This document shows, one piece after another, positions 47,833 to 57,382 of a stretch of 64,000 nt of DNA. Numbering within the stretch: the stretch's first letter is position 1; each line of letters opens with the position of its first letter. Origin of the DNA: Kibdelosporangium persicum (GTDB lineage: Bacteria > Actinomycetota > Actinomycetes > Mycobacteriales > Pseudonocardiaceae); NCBI RefSeq assembly GCF_013280595.1, contig NZ_JAAATY010000005.1:124001-188000 (forward strand), read 5' to 3'. The notes beneath the pieces are model-generated. The model did not search any database. It worked only from the letters and a program-made list of their open reading frames with translations, and was not told the origin of the DNA. A program made the position numbers and the translations under genes.

Positions 47833-48956
47833 CGGGTGACCTTATCGGCGGTCCTCTTCCGGACGACGGCGACGTTGACGGTGTGGGTGAGCCGCTCGTA
47901 AGGCGCGGGATCGTGGCCGAAGAAAACCGCGAGCGGCGTCCAGATCACGACGACGAAGAAGGACGCCACGGCGCCGATCGGGATGAGCAGTTGCTCCGGG
48001 TTGGCGAAGACGTCCCAGTCGTCCACTGACAGGGCGAGCCAGAGCAACCACAAGGGAGACAGCAGGATTCCGTATCGGACAGCCAGCGAGACAGGTCCGG
48101 CGCGATGCCCGTTCGTCCGTTCGATCCGCAGGAGCATCGCACGCTTGCCCGGCGTCGAGCCGGTGAGCAACGGGACGAGCAGGAACCACACCGCGGCGAG
48201 GACGACGACGATCGGGCCTGCCGGTGTCCCACCGAAAAGCGTGATCAGGCCCAGGACAAAGGCGGTCATGGTGGCGAATCCGACGGCGTCGGCCACGAAG
48301 GCGAAGAGGCGGCGGCTTGGCGTGACGCGGGCAGCGTAGCGTTTGCGGTCACGTTCCGCCGCGAGATCGGGCAGCAGACGGCCGAGCGGGCCCGCGATCA
48401 CCCAGCCGATCACCGCTCCGGCCGTGTTGAGGATCAGGTCGTCCACACTGAACAGCCGGTATGCGCAAGGGTAGACGAACCAGAGCCCGGTCAACTGCGT
48501 GAGCTCGAACAGCAACGACGTGCCGAAACTGATCGCCGTCGCCGCCAGGAACCGCATGTTCGCCATGTACCGCAGGAAAAAGCCGAGCGGCAGCAAGAGG
48601 ACGACGTTCAGCGCCGTGCTCCACAGGGCGGGGTTGCGCATCATCGCACCGGGCGTCCAGCGACCTCGGGCCCGTTGGTCGACGACCTCGAGGAAGTAGA
48701 ACGGCCGCAACTGCGGGGAACTGGCGTAGTTCTGGGTCGCGCAGTACCACGCGGGGTCGCGTGGCAACGGCATCACCGTCTGCATGGCCGCGGCCAGCAG
48801 GTAGAAGAGAAAACAGTAGAAGACGACCGTCGCCCAGCCGCCCGCACGGCCCCGGCGCCGGTAACTCACCACCGCCACCGGCAGCATCACGAGCAGGACG
48901 ACGAGGGGGAACACAAGCAACGCCGTCTTGACCGGCAGCAGGAAGGTGGCGACCAC
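47829..48956 (-). CDS. VanZ-RDD fusion membrane protein
   Basis: The 375-residue membrane protein begins with a VanZ-like domain (about 1-175: 'NVVLLLPLGFFLRYMANMRF', 'SLLFELTQLTGLW', 'SVDDLILNTAGAVIGW') and ends with an RDD domain (about 205-360: 'RRLFAFVADAVGFATMTAFV', 'GSTPGKRAMLLRIERTNGHR'). VanZ proteins lower teicoplanin sensitivity by an unknown route, and RDD proteins may act in ion exchange; the fusion occurs in several actinomycetes. Coupled to the downstream membrane protein gene. Confidence 0.88.
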   Translation of the reverse strand: MVATFLLPVKTALLVFPLVVLLVMLPVAVVSYRRRGRAGGWATVVFYCFLFYLLAAAMQTVMPLPRDPAWYCATQNYASSPQLRPFYFLEVVDQRARGRWTPGAMMRNPALWSTALNVVLLLPLGFFLRYMANMRFLAATAISFGTSLLFELTQLTGLWFVYPCAYRLFSVDDLILNTAGAVIGWVIAGPLGRLLPDLAAERDRKRYAARVTPSRRLFAFVADAVGFATMTAFVLGLITLFGGTPAGPIVVVLAAVWFLLVPLLTGSTPGKRAMLLRIERTNGHRAGPVSLAVRYGILLSPLWLLWLALSVDDWDVFANPEQLLIPIGAVASFFVVVIWTPLAVFFGHDPAPYERLTHTVNVAVVRKRTADKVTR

Positions 48957-49045
48957 GACGGATTGTTACCCAGCGGACACGCCATCCAAGCGCGGGACTT
49001 CGTGGTGGTGCCCCATGGCCGCGCGGCTCGGATGGGCCGCGAGGC

Positions 49046-49096
49046 TTGACTTCAGGACCGCTGGTCGGACAGGCTAGCTCTTGGAGAGCGCTCTCC
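49046..49096 (+). promoter_or_regulatory. LacI-type operator and possible promoter of GH3 gene
   Basis: GGAGAGCGCTCTCC (49083-49096) is a perfect 14-bp palindrome with the central GCGC-type core of LacI-family sugar repressors such as CebR. A TTGACT at 49046-49051 with CAGGCT 18 nt later is a possible promoter just upstream. Both lie before the GH3 gene. Confidence 0.55.
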
Positions 49097-49163
49097 CAGA
49101 CTGCACCCCACGGCACCGGCCGGTGCCGGTCCCAGTCGCGCTCTCACCCTGCATGGAGCCTGT

Positions 49164-52100
49164 ATGCGCCGAGTTCTCGGTTTGGCGCTCGCCGCTGTGT
49201 TGATGCTGTCGTTGGTCGTGACGGCACAAGCGGCGAGTGTTCTGCTGTCCCAAGGCAAAACGACAACGGCGTCGTCGGTCGAGAACGACGCCACCCCCGC
49301 CGCCGGCGCCACCGACGGCGATCCGGCGACCCGCTGGGCCAGCCAGTTCAGCGATCCGCAGTGGATCCAGGTCGACCTCGGCGGCAGTGCCAGGATCGAC
49401 CGGATCACGCTCTCCTGGGAGGCCGCGTACGCCAGCGCCTTCCGGGTCCAGACGTCCGGCACCGGCTCGGCCTGGTCGGACATCTACAGCACGGCGAACG
49501 GCACCGGTGGCACGCAAACCCTTGCCGTGCAGGGAAACGGCCGGTACGTCCGGATTCTCGGCACGACCAGGGCCACCGCGTGGGGGTACTCCCTGTGGGA
49601 GTTCCAGGTCTTCGGCGAGCTGATCGCCGCTCCCCCGGCGGGACCGCCGATCTCCGAGTTCAAGCAGGTGACGGCCTCGTCCTGGGAGGGCGGCAACGCG
49701 CCCGCGGCCGCGTTGGACGGCCGGACCACGACCCGGTGGTCCAGCCAGTTCAGCGACGAGCAGTGGCTGCGCGTCGACCTCGGCGGACCGGCCACCGTCA
49801 CCCAGGTCAAACTGGTCTGGGAAAGCGCGTACGCCAAGGGGTACCGGATCGAGACGTCCCCCGACGCCACGAACTGGACCCCCATCCACACCACCACGAA
49901 CGGCACCGGCGGAACCGAGACGCTGACCGTCACCGGAACCGGCCGGTACATCCGGATGCTGGGCACCGCGCGGGCCACCGGCTACGGCTACTCGCTGTGG
50001 GAGTTCCAGGTCTTCGGCACCGTCGACACCACGACGACCAAGCCGCCGCTGCTGTCCCCGCCGACGAAGGCGCCCGGCAACACCGGCCGGTTCGCCCTGA
50101 CGGCACCGGGCGACGGCGCCATGATCACGACCACTCGGCGGCCAACTCTGTCGTGGTCAGCGGTTCCCGGCGCGACCCGCTACCAGGTGTGGATCAACGT
50201 CAGTCGGGAGGACTACGACTTCGCGGCGCCCGGCAACCTGATCGACCTCTACACCAAGGTCGCCGAGCCCACCGGCACGAGCTACACGCCGACCTGGGAC
50301 ATCAGCGACCGCTGGACGTACAAGTGGTTCGTGGTGGCCAGCGACGGCAGCGCCTCGACCATCCGCCAGTTCAGCGTCTACGTGCCGACTCTGGAGACGG
50401 TGGCCGACGGCGTGCCGATCGTCGGCGGTGCCCGGGACCTCAACCGCAACGGCACGATCGAGCCCTACGAGGACTGGCGTCAGCCGGTCGAGAACAGGGT
50501 CACCGATCTGCTCGGCCGGATGACGGCCGAGGAGAAGGCCTACCAAATGTTCTACAACGCACAGGCCTTCCCACAGGCGGGCTGGCACTTCGGCCCTGCC
50601 GAGGCGCAGGACCTGCACACCATCCTGCTGGCGTCGTCCGGGACCCGGTTGGGCATCCCGTTCGTCTCGGCGGGCGACACGATCCACGGGTACAAGACGA
50701 CGTATCCGACCCAGAGCGCGTTGGCAGCGGCCAGGAACTACCCACTCGACTACAAACTCGGCGACATGCAACGCCGTGAGCAACTCGAAGTCGGTACGCG
50801 CGGCGTGCTCGGACCGCTCGCCGAAGTCGGCACGAAGGTGCTCTACCCGCGCATCCAGGAAGGCAACGGCGAGAACGCCGAAGTCGCGGCGGCACAGGTC
50901 CGTGCGCTGGTGGCGGGTCTGCAGGGTGGGCCGGAGCTCAACCCGTCGTCGGTGCTGGCCACGGTCAAGCACTGGCCCGGCGAGGGCGCGGGCGGTGAGG
51001 CGTTGATCGTCTACGACGCGGTCACCATCAAGTACCACATGGTGCCGTTCCGCGCGGCGATGGAAGCCGGGGCGGTCAACATCATGCCCGGCTACGCGGG
51101 CAGTTCGTTCCTGGACCCGGGCGGTCCCGGCGCGGGCGACAGCGCGAAGATCCTGGCGTACCTGCGGCAGAACCTCGGTTTCACCGGGCTGATCACCACG
51201 GACTGGCTGCCGTCCGGTTCCTGGATCGGCGCGGCCAACGCGGGCTCCGACGTGATGGGCGGCGCCGACCCGGGCGCGGCCGGTTTCAGCATCGGCTCGT
51301 TCGTCGCCAACGTCCCCGCGGCCCGGATCAACGACGCCGTCCGTCGCGTGCTGCGCCTGAAGTTCCAGATGGGACTGTTCGAGAACCCCTATGGTGACCC
51401 GGTGAACGGCCCGTACCGGCTGCACACACCGGCGTACACCGCTCTGGCCAACCAGGCCTCACGGGAAGCCATGACGGTGTTGAAGGGAACCATGCCCCTG
51501 CGGCTGAGCCCTGGTGACAACATCGTGGTGGCCGGTCCCCGTGCGACGGACTCGAACGCCTGCTGCGTCTGGACAAGCTACTTCCACCAGGAGTACGGCT
51601 CGCTGAACATCCTGGACGCGATCAGGGCACGAGCGTCCCAAGCGGGCGTGAACGTCTATCAGGACACCGGTCCTTCGCCGAAGCTGGCGGTGGTCGCCGT
51701 CGGCGAGGCCTCGTACACCCATGGCACCAACTGGGTGAAGGAACAGCCGTATCTGCCGCCCGATCAGCTCGCGGTGATCCAGAACTTCCACCGGCAGGGC
51801 ATTCCGGTGGTGGTCGCGCTGGTGATGCCACGGCCGTACGTGATCACCGAATGGCACGACCTGGCGAGCGCCATCGTGGTCACCTACCGCGGCGGCGAGG
51901 AGATGGGCCCGGCGTTGGCCAGCCTGTTGTTCGGCGACTACACGGCTCGCGGCAAACTGCCGTGGCAGCTGCCGCGAGCGCTGAGTGACGTGTTACGGCC
52001 AGGCGGCAGCGACATCCCCGCGGACGCGACCGAACACTGGGACCTGCCCTACGACCTCGGCGCGACCGCCGCGCAGCGCACCGAGATCAGAGCCCGGATC

Positions 52101-52166
52101 GACGCGGGCCGGCAACCGCCGAGCACGTACGGAAACCCGCTCTACCCGTACGGCGCGGGGCTCTGA
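49164..52166 (+). CDS. Secreted GH3 enzyme with two F5/8 type C domains
   Basis: The 1000-residue protein has a signal peptide (to ~23), two F5/8 type C (CBM32-like) domains (about 25-150 and 158-290, each ending 'GYSLWEFQVFG'), a linker with a fibronectin-like module (about 310-400) and a GH3 domain from ~430. In GH3, 'ATVKHWPGEGAGG' is the KH-type substrate loop and Asp in 'GLITTDWLPS' is the nucleophile; the C-terminal sandwich ends near 960. It probably splits beta-glucosidic or beta-N-acetylhexosaminidic bonds from polysaccharides while bound by the two lectin domains. The LacI-type operator upstream suggests sugar induction. Confidence 0.92.
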   Translation: MRRVLGLALAAVLMLSLVVTAQAASVLLSQGKTTTASSVENDATPAAGATDGDPATRWASQFSDPQWIQVDLGGSARIDRITLSWEAAYASAFRVQTSGTGSAWSDIYSTANGTGGTQTLAVQGNGRYVRILGTTRATAWGYSLWEFQVFGELIAAPPAGPPISEFKQVTASSWEGGNAPAAALDGRTTTRWSSQFSDEQWLRVDLGGPATVTQVKLVWESAYAKGYRIETSPDATNWTPIHTTTNGTGGTETLTVTGTGRYIRMLGTARATGYGYSLWEFQVFGTVDTTTTKPPLLSPPTKAPGNTGRFALTAPGDGAMITTTRRPTLSWSAVPGATRYQVWINVSREDYDFAAPGNLIDLYTKVAEPTGTSYTPTWDISDRWTYKWFVVASDGSASTIRQFSVYVPTLETVADGVPIVGGARDLNRNGTIEPYEDWRQPVENRVTDLLGRMTAEEKAYQMFYNAQAFPQAGWHFGPAEAQDLHTILLASSGTRLGIPFVSAGDTIHGYKTTYPTQSALAAARNYPLDYKLGDMQRREQLEVGTRGVLGPLAEVGTKVLYPRIQEGNGENAEVAAAQVRALVAGLQGGPELNPSSVLATVKHWPGEGAGGEALIVYDAVTIKYHMVPFRAAMEAGAVNIMPGYAGSSFLDPGGPGAGDSAKILAYLRQNLGFTGLITTDWLPSGSWIGAANAGSDVMGGADPGAAGFSIGSFVANVPAARINDAVRRVLRLKFQMGLFENPYGDPVNGPYRLHTPAYTALANQASREAMTVLKGTMPLRLSPGDNIVVAGPRATDSNACCVWTSYFHQEYGSLNILDAIRARASQAGVNVYQDTGPSPKLAVVAVGEASYTHGTNWVKEQPYLPPDQLAVIQNFHRQGIPVVVALVMPRPYVITEWHDLASAIVVTYRGGEEMGPALASLLFGDYTARGKLPWQLPRALSDVLRPGGSDIPADATEHWDLPYDLGATAAQRTEIRARIDAGRQPPSTYGNPLYPYGAGL

Positions 52167-52167
52167 A

Positions 52168-52692
52168 TCACCAGGAGTGCGCGACGTCGACGACGACCCG
52201 GTCGGGCAAGGTGAGGACCCGGAACGGCAACCGGGCACGGACACCGAGCCCGACCGTGGTCGATCCCTCGAACGACCCGGCCCAGGCCAGCTGGCGGAAC
52301 GTGGGGAACCCGGTGAGGTCGTTGAGCTCGTCGCGGTTCGGGTACGTGTACGTCGGCTGGCCGTTCTCGTCGTACGCGGGCCCGTGCGCCGTGACCGACA
52401 GGAACGCCCCGCCGCGCAGCGGAATCGGGTCGCCGGTCGGGTCCTCGGTCATCTGGTCCACATAGGTGACGTGGAAGCCGTCCACGGGCGCACGGAAGTC
52501 CAGCACGAGGCGGTCATAGCACTCGTGACTGCCGGATCGGACGTTCACCAGTTCCCCGGTCGTGGACGGCGGCGCGGACTTGGTGGCCGAACCCCACGTG
52601 ATGCCGCAGGCCGCCTGCGTGGCGTTCGCCGCCGCGGGCATGAGCAAGGCGGCCACCGTGGTGATCAGTACAAGAAGCGTTCGTCGTGTCAT
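52168..52692 (-). CDS. Secreted AMIN-like domain protein
   Basis: From the ATG at 52692 (GGGAGG upstream) the product has 174 residues with a signal peptide ('LLVLITTVAALLMPAAANA'). The mature part has 'CGITWGSATKSAPPSTTGEL', 'HECYDRLVLDF' and ends 'LPDRVVVDVAHSW', the pattern of actinomycete AMIN-like domain proteins, which may bind cell-wall polymers. It converges on the GH3 gene with 1 bp between stops. Confidence 0.8.
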   Translation of the reverse strand: MTRRTLLVLITTVAALLMPAAANATQAACGITWGSATKSAPPSTTGELVNVRSGSHECYDRLVLDFRAPVDGFHVTYVDQMTEDPTGDPIPLRGGAFLSVTAHGPAYDENGQPTYTYPNRDELNDLTGFPTFRQLAWAGSFEGSTTVGLGVRARLPFRVLTLPDRVVVDVAHSW

Positions 52693-52786
52693 CGTTCCTC
52701 CCCTCGGAGTGCCGGAATCCCGGCATGGGGATGACGGCCGGCGCACCGCCGGGTTGTCCTCCGTAGCGAGATCGATGCTTCACCGG

Positions 52787-53260
52787 ATGACGAACTACAG
52801 TCACTTCATGATCCGTACAGCTGTCGAAGCGGACCGTGCGGCGGTCGAGGAGATCGTCCGGGACGCCTACACCAAGTGGATCACCGTGATCGGCGGCGAA
52901 CCGGCCCCGATGAAGGCGGACTACGCGGCCCTGATCGAGGCGGGCCGGGTCTGGGTCCTCGACTCGCTGGACGCGCTCATCGTCCTGGTGGAGGAGCCCG
53001 GCGTGCTACTCATCGAGAACGTGGCCGTCCGGCCGTCGGCGCAGGGCAAGGGCCTCGGCCGGCGGCTGCTGGCCTTCGCCGAGGAGCGCACGCACGCCCT
53101 CGGCCGCACCGCGGTCCGGCTTTACACCAACGAGAAGATGACCACCAACATCGCGCTCTACCAGTCCCTCGGCTACCGGGAGACGGGCCGCGAGGAGATC
53201 AACGGCCGCCGAATCGTCCACTTGCGCAAGGATCTGCCGCACCGCACGGCACAACGGTGA
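52787..53260 (+). CDS. GNAT-family N-acetyltransferase
   Basis: A GNAT enzyme of ~157 residues: 'IRTAVEADRAAVEEIVRDAY' first helix, 'LIENVAVRPSAQGKGLGRRL' acetyl-CoA loop, 'VRLYTNEKMTTNIALYQSLG' and 'YRETGREEINGRRIVHLRKDL'. The last two segments are typical of small-molecule or peptide N-acetyltransferases in actinomycetes. Starts at ATG 52787 or 52808; neither has a clear ribosome binding site. Confidence 0.88.
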   Translation: MTNYSHFMIRTAVEADRAAVEEIVRDAYTKWITVIGGEPAPMKADYAALIEAGRVWVLDSLDALIVLVEEPGVLLIENVAVRPSAQGKGLGRRLLAFAEERTHALGRTAVRLYTNEKMTTNIALYQSLGYRETGREEINGRRIVHLRKDLPHRTAQR

Positions 53261-53444
53261 ACAGCCGAGCGGAGATCCGGAACAGAATGATCCCGGCTCC
53301 TCCGCAGCCGTCGCATTCCGGGCATTCAGCGCGCTGACCGGAAACAGACCCACCGTGCGTGTGAATTTGTCCGGGTGTTTTCCTTGGCGGACATTCCCGT
53401 GTTTTGCCCGCGGCGCCCGGTGATCAACGCGAAAGGTGGCGGCC

Positions 53445-53600
53445 ATGACTCCAGATCCGCCGGTTCGCCTGATGCGCGGATGGCGCTCCTGGGATGGATC
53501 GAGTCATGGCCGCTGTGCCCCCCTTGCCCTCGCCCTCTTAGTTCCTACCCCGGTGGGGCCGTGTTACCGCAACGTGGGAGCCCGTGACACCTCGAGGTAA
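53445..53600 (+). CDS. Possible small protein (51 residues)
   Basis: An ATG preceded by AAAGGTGG at suitable spacing opens a 51-residue frame ('MTPDPPVRLMRGWRSWDGSS'). It is the only candidate in the 395-bp gap 53261-53655. No homology recognised; weak. Confidence 0.25.
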   Translation: MTPDPPVRLMRGWRSWDGSSHGRCAPLALALLVPTPVGPCYRNVGARDTSR

Positions 53601-53655
53601 CCCGGTCATCTTCACTCATTCGGAGGTACGCTGAAGGGCCGGAGGGAGTGGCGCG

Positions 53656-54057
53656 ATGACAGGCGGCGGCAGCGGCAATGTGCCTTATCGGCAAAGCCTG
53701 CTCGACGCCATGGCGGTGCTCACCGGGCAATGGGTGCCCGCGGTACTCGCTTCATTGGCGCCGGGGCCATTGAACTTCACCGATTTGCTGACCGCGATCA
53801 ACGCGGCCGAGGAACGGTCCGGCTGGGTCAACCACGTCCGGCCGTTGACCAGGAAAGTGCTCACCGAAACGCTGTCGAGGCTGCAACGGGACGGCATTGT
53901 GCAACGGCAGAACACGCCGGACGCGTTGTTCCAGCCGGTGTACTACGAACTCACGCCGATGGGCAGTTCGCTGCTCAGAGCGGTCCGGCCGTTGATCAAG
54001 TGGGCTCAGGACCACCAGGCCGAGCTGACGTCCGCTCGGCAGCGTCGCGGCCCCTAG
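53656..54057 (+). CDS. HxlR-family transcriptional regulator
   Basis: The 133-residue protein is a winged helix of the HxlR type: 'LTGQWVPAVLASLAPGPLNF', 'KVLTETLSRLQRDGIVQRQN' and 'YYELTPMGSSLLRAVRPLIKW'. Members respond to aldehydes, disulfide or quinone stress; here no Cys is present at the usual sensing positions. GGAGGG precedes the ATG by about 10 nt. The last 62 bp overlap the 3' end of the convergent GGDEF gene. Confidence 0.87.
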   Translation: MTGGGSGNVPYRQSLLDAMAVLTGQWVPAVLASLAPGPLNFTDLLTAINAAEERSGWVNHVRPLTRKVLTETLSRLQRDGIVQRQNTPDALFQPVYYELTPMGSSLLRAVRPLIKWAQDHQAELTSARQRRGP

Positions 54058-55336
54058 CCTGCGGCCGGGAGACGACCACCTGGTCACGGCCCGCGTCCTT
54101 GGCGCCGAACGCGGCCAGGTCGGCGGCCAGCAGCAGCTGGTCGAGCCCGCCGCGGGTGGCCGGGTAGCAGGCCGCGCCGATCGACACGGTCAGGCCGGTG
54201 ACCACGTCGTTGCCGTTCACCGGCACACGCAGCGTCCTGATCCGTTCGCAGATGCGCTCGCCGATCTCGATGATCTCCTTGTCGCCGACCTCGGGCAGGC
54301 CGACGACGAACTCCTCGCCGCCGAACCGGCCGGCCACGTCGTACCGGCGGATCTCCGCCCGCAGCGCGTTGGCGACCGCCTCGAGCGCCTGGTCACCGGC
54401 GAGGTGCCCGTAGCCGTCGTTGACCTGTTTGAAGTGGTCGAGGTCGATCATCAGCACGCCGAGGGACGTGCCCTCGCGTTTGGCCCGGTCGTACTCCTTG
54501 GTGATGACGGTGTGCCAGGCCGCGGCGTTGAGCAGGCCGGTCTTGGTGTCGGTCGCGGCGGCCTGCTCGAACTGGCGGATCAGCAGGCTGCGGTGCAGCA
54601 CGTGCAACGCGGGGACGAACAGGGCGACCAGCAGTGGTTTCCACGCCAGCAGGATCGCGGCCAGCGCGCCGAGGCAGATCGTCGCGAACTCCAGCGCGTT
54701 CGCGTGCCAGCTGCCCAGAATCCGCACCGGTTTGAGCGTGCGCTCGGACAGGGCGATGGCGCCCGCGATCAGTCCGGTGTTCACCGCGGAGAACGCGGCG
54801 ACGGCCAGCGGAATACCCCACAGCGCGGCGGGGAACTCCGCTTTCACGAGGCTTTCGGGCCCGAGCAGCTGCTGGATTCCGGTGGCCGCGTGGCAGGCGA
54901 GGACAATGGTGGCCGCGCTGAAGGTGAGCCGATAGGCGTGCACGCCGCGGACGCGATACCAGCTGCGAATCCACAGGTGCAGATACAGCGCCGCGACAAC
55001 GGCCGCGGCGAGTCCGGGCGAGAGCACCAGCGCGGCGGCGACGGTCCAGATCGAGGTGAGATTGACGTGCGGGGTGTCGGAGAATCTCCGCCGCATACGC
55101 TCGACATGCCGGGATATCTCGCCGTTCACCAGGCCTAGCCCGATGATCGCCGCGGCCATGACAAGATCCCGCCCGGCAGGCGGATTGGTGACGAGCAACA
55201 ACGCCGTGATGATGAGCGCGAGCACGTCGACGACAAGGACGTAACAGACGATATGTCGCGGGAGCGACCACAACGACCAGCTCGTGGGGCGCACGAGCCC
55301 TTTGTGCCGTCGGCCTCGAAAGCGGACCATAGTCAC
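53996..55336 (-). CDS. Membrane diguanylate cyclase (GGDEF)
   Basis: A 446-residue protein with seven or eight N-terminal membrane helices (about 25-245) and a GGDEF domain (about 265-420): 'LGVLMIDLDHFKQVNDGYGH' with the metal Asp, an RxxD product-inhibition site (RRYD) exactly five residues before the active GGEEF motif. It should make c-di-GMP in response to a membrane signal. The C-terminal tail overlaps the HxlR gene by 62 bp. Confidence 0.92.
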   Translation of the reverse strand: MTMVRFRGRRHKGLVRPTSWSLWSLPRHIVCYVLVVDVLALIITALLLVTNPPAGRDLVMAAAIIGLGLVNGEISRHVERMRRRFSDTPHVNLTSIWTVAAALVLSPGLAAAVVAALYLHLWIRSWYRVRGVHAYRLTFSAATIVLACHAATGIQQLLGPESLVKAEFPAALWGIPLAVAAFSAVNTGLIAGAIALSERTLKPVRILGSWHANALEFATICLGALAAILLAWKPLLVALFVPALHVLHRSLLIRQFEQAAATDTKTGLLNAAAWHTVITKEYDRAKREGTSLGVLMIDLDHFKQVNDGYGHLAGDQALEAVANALRAEIRRYDVAGRFGGEEFVVGLPEVGDKEIIEIGERICERIRTLRVPVNGNDVVTGLTVSIGAACYPATRGGLDQLLLAADLAAFGAKDAGRDQVVVSRPQARGRDAAERTSARPGGPEPT

Positions 55337-55495
55337 AACTTCTTCGTCACCTCCCGCCGATCGAACAGTGTATCTGCCCGGACACGAAACGTACTAGCAG
55401 TGGAACGGAGGTGACACCGATGCGCGGAAAGGACTGGTGAGCACTCAGCGTGCGCCTCGCGCTCGCCGGACGTCTGTCGTCGCGAGGCCGAAGCA

Positions 55496-56707
55496 TCACC
55501 CCTGGCGGGCGCGAAGCCACGACACACCGACGAGAACGGCGAACGCCGCACCGGCGAGACCGGCCAGTGCGATGGCCGTGCTCGGGCTGACGGCGTCGGC
55601 CACCACACCGCCGAGTGCGATCGCGACACCCTGGGAAGCCTGGACACCCGCGCTGCCCAGACCGACCGCGGTCCCCTGGCAATGCTCGGGTATCCCTTTG
55701 ACAAAAGCAGCCTGGGTCTCGATCAGATAGGCGGTCGACGCGGCCCCGGAAATCCCGAACAGGAGAACGGACACCGGCACGCCGGGCTGCAGCACGCAGA
55801 GCACGAGCGGAACCCCGGCGAGGACGGCGAACGGCACGAGCATGCGCTGCCTGGCGTACTCGGTCATCCGCCCGGACACCCATGCGCCGACCATGCTGCC
55901 CAGCGGGTCGGCCGCCATCAGCAACCCGACCGCGACCACACCGGCCGCGAGTTCGGCGGTATAGGGAGCCGCGAGCCCCTCGGGCACGACGAACAGGCCC
56001 ACCATCCACGCCAGGGCGATCAGGCCACGCAACCGCGGGTCGCGCCAGATCATCCGCCCGACCGCGCCTGTGCCATCCCGCTCGTCTCCCGCCACGACAG
56101 GACGGCTGGTCACCGTGCGCCCCACGAGCGCCGCTGCGATGAGGAACGTCGCCGCGTTGAGCCCCAGCACGACATACGGACTGACCACCGTCAGGACCGC
56201 TCCCCCGGCCGCGAACCCCACGAGTTGCGCCAGCTGCGTACTGATCGTGCGGATGGCCAGGCCACGGACGTAGTTCTCACCCAGCACCTGGTACATCAGG
56301 GAAAGCTGTGCGGCTTTGAACGGTCCCCCGGCGAACGACAGCAACGCGATGAGTACCCCAAGCACCGGTAGTGGCAACCCTGGCACAGCCATGCAGGCGG
56401 CGACGAGTCCCCGGCACAGGTCAATCGCGACGATCAACTCACGTCGCCTGAAGCGGTCGGCGAGGCTCGCGAGGAGAACACTGCCAAGCAGTGTCGGCAG
56501 GAACGTCATCGCGTAACTGAGCGTCGTCCACGTCGCCGATGCGGTCTCCCGGTAGACAAGGACCGCGACGGCGACTCGTGCCAACTGGTCTCCGCCGACC
56601 GAGAGCAGTTCGGCCAGCCACAACCCCCGGAACTCCCGCACACGCAGGACGGCCGTCAGCCGGACCCCACTGTCACCCCGCACAGTTGCGAACAATAAAC
56701 GGCACAC
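55496..56707 (-). CDS. MFS transporter (MFS_3-like exporter)
   Basis: The 403-residue protein has about 12 membrane helices. 'LREFRGLWLAELLSVGGDQL'-type start, 'LASLADRFRRREL' (the MFS motif A loop) and 'MAADPLGSMVGAWVSGRM' place it in the actinomycete MFS efflux group. Likely an exporter of small hydrophobic compounds. A minimal translatable frame on the plus strand begins in the 159-bp gap next to it and is considered a shadow. Confidence 0.85.
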   Translation of the reverse strand: MCRLLFATVRGDSGVRLTAVLRVREFRGLWLAELLSVGGDQLARVAVAVLVYRETASATWTTLSYAMTFLPTLLGSVLLASLADRFRRRELIVAIDLCRGLVAACMAVPGLPLPVLGVLIALLSFAGGPFKAAQLSLMYQVLGENYVRGLAIRTISTQLAQLVGFAAGGAVLTVVSPYVVLGLNAATFLIAAALVGRTVTSRPVVAGDERDGTGAVGRMIWRDPRLRGLIALAWMVGLFVVPEGLAAPYTAELAAGVVAVGLLMAADPLGSMVGAWVSGRMTEYARQRMLVPFAVLAGVPLVLCVLQPGVPVSVLLFGISGAASTAYLIETQAAFVKGIPEHCQGTAVGLGSAGVQASQGVAIALGGVVADAVSPSTAIALAGLAGAAFAVLVGVSWLRARQG

Positions 56708-56741
56708 CGTGTCCCGTCGACTACCTACGGTGATACGCCTA

Positions 56742-56903
56742 GGTCGTGTTTCGAATGTCCCGGTCGATGAGAGTCGGGATCGGGGCGGTTCCTGGCGTCG
56801 CCGCGGGATCGCCGCGAATACTGGTTGTCTTTGGGCGGTCCCGCGGTGGCGTCAGGGGCCGCATCCGGCCCGGCTATCGCGATCGGGCATTTGAAACACG
56901 ACC
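56742..56903. mobile_element. 162-bp MITE-like element with terminal inverted repeats
   Basis: The ends GGTCGTGTTTCGAATG and CATTTGAAACACGACC are inverted repeats matching at 15 of 16 positions; beyond them CCCG-type matches continue. No transposase gene fits inside. The ends resemble those of IS5/IS427-like elements common in actinomycetes (from memory). No clear target-site duplication. It ends 12 bp before the start of the zinc-ribbon protein gene. Confidence 0.6.
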
Positions 56904-56915
56904 CAGCCTTCTGGC

Positions 56916-57299
56916 ATGGATCTGGGGTGTGAGCAGTGCTACGGCGAGGACGCCGAGGCGGTGCTGGAGTACTGCGTCAAGAATCTGGAGACGACCCGGT
57001 CGATCGTGTCCGATTCGCACTTCATCGTCTCGCTGCGGCGGTGTCCCGAGTGCGGTCAGCAGTTCGTGACGATCTTCACCGAGTTCGTCGACTGGCGTGG
57101 CGGTGACGACGCGCAGTACTTCGACATCGTGCCGGTCACGCCCGTCGAGGCCAAGTACATCGTCGACGCCAAGGACCTCGTCGAGGACCTCGGCGCGCTC
57201 GGTCACCGGCGCAGGCACGTCTCCAAGGACTGGCCGACCGGTGGCACCAAGCGGATCACGTGGAAATACGGTCCCTTCACCGTCGAGGAAGGTCACTAG
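56916..57299 (+). CDS. Zinc-ribbon-like hypothetical protein
   Basis: The 127-residue protein has Cys5/Cys8 and Cys43/Cys46 ('CEQC' and 'CPEC'), the pattern of a zinc ribbon, with 'FVTIFTEFVDWRGGDDAQYFD' afterwards. No family recognised. The MITE-like element ends 12 bp before its ATG, so the element probably supplies its upstream sequence. Confidence 0.7.
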   Translation: MDLGCEQCYGEDAEAVLEYCVKNLETTRSIVSDSHFIVSLRRCPECGQQFVTIFTEFVDWRGGDDAQYFDIVPVTPVEAKYIVDAKDLVEDLGALGHRRRHVSKDWPTGGTKRITWKYGPFTVEEGH

Positions 57300-57382
57300 G
57301 CCGTCGCCCAGCCGGATCGTGATGTCCGGATTGTTCGAACCGTTGCCGTGACTCAGCGTGACTCATAGGCCACGATGTCCGT

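Noticed and set aside
55403-55730. Plus-strand frame after a perfect GGAGGTGA motif near 55408
   Set aside because: The ATG that fits the motif stops after six codons, and the following GTG frame is a shadow of the MFS gene on the other strand.
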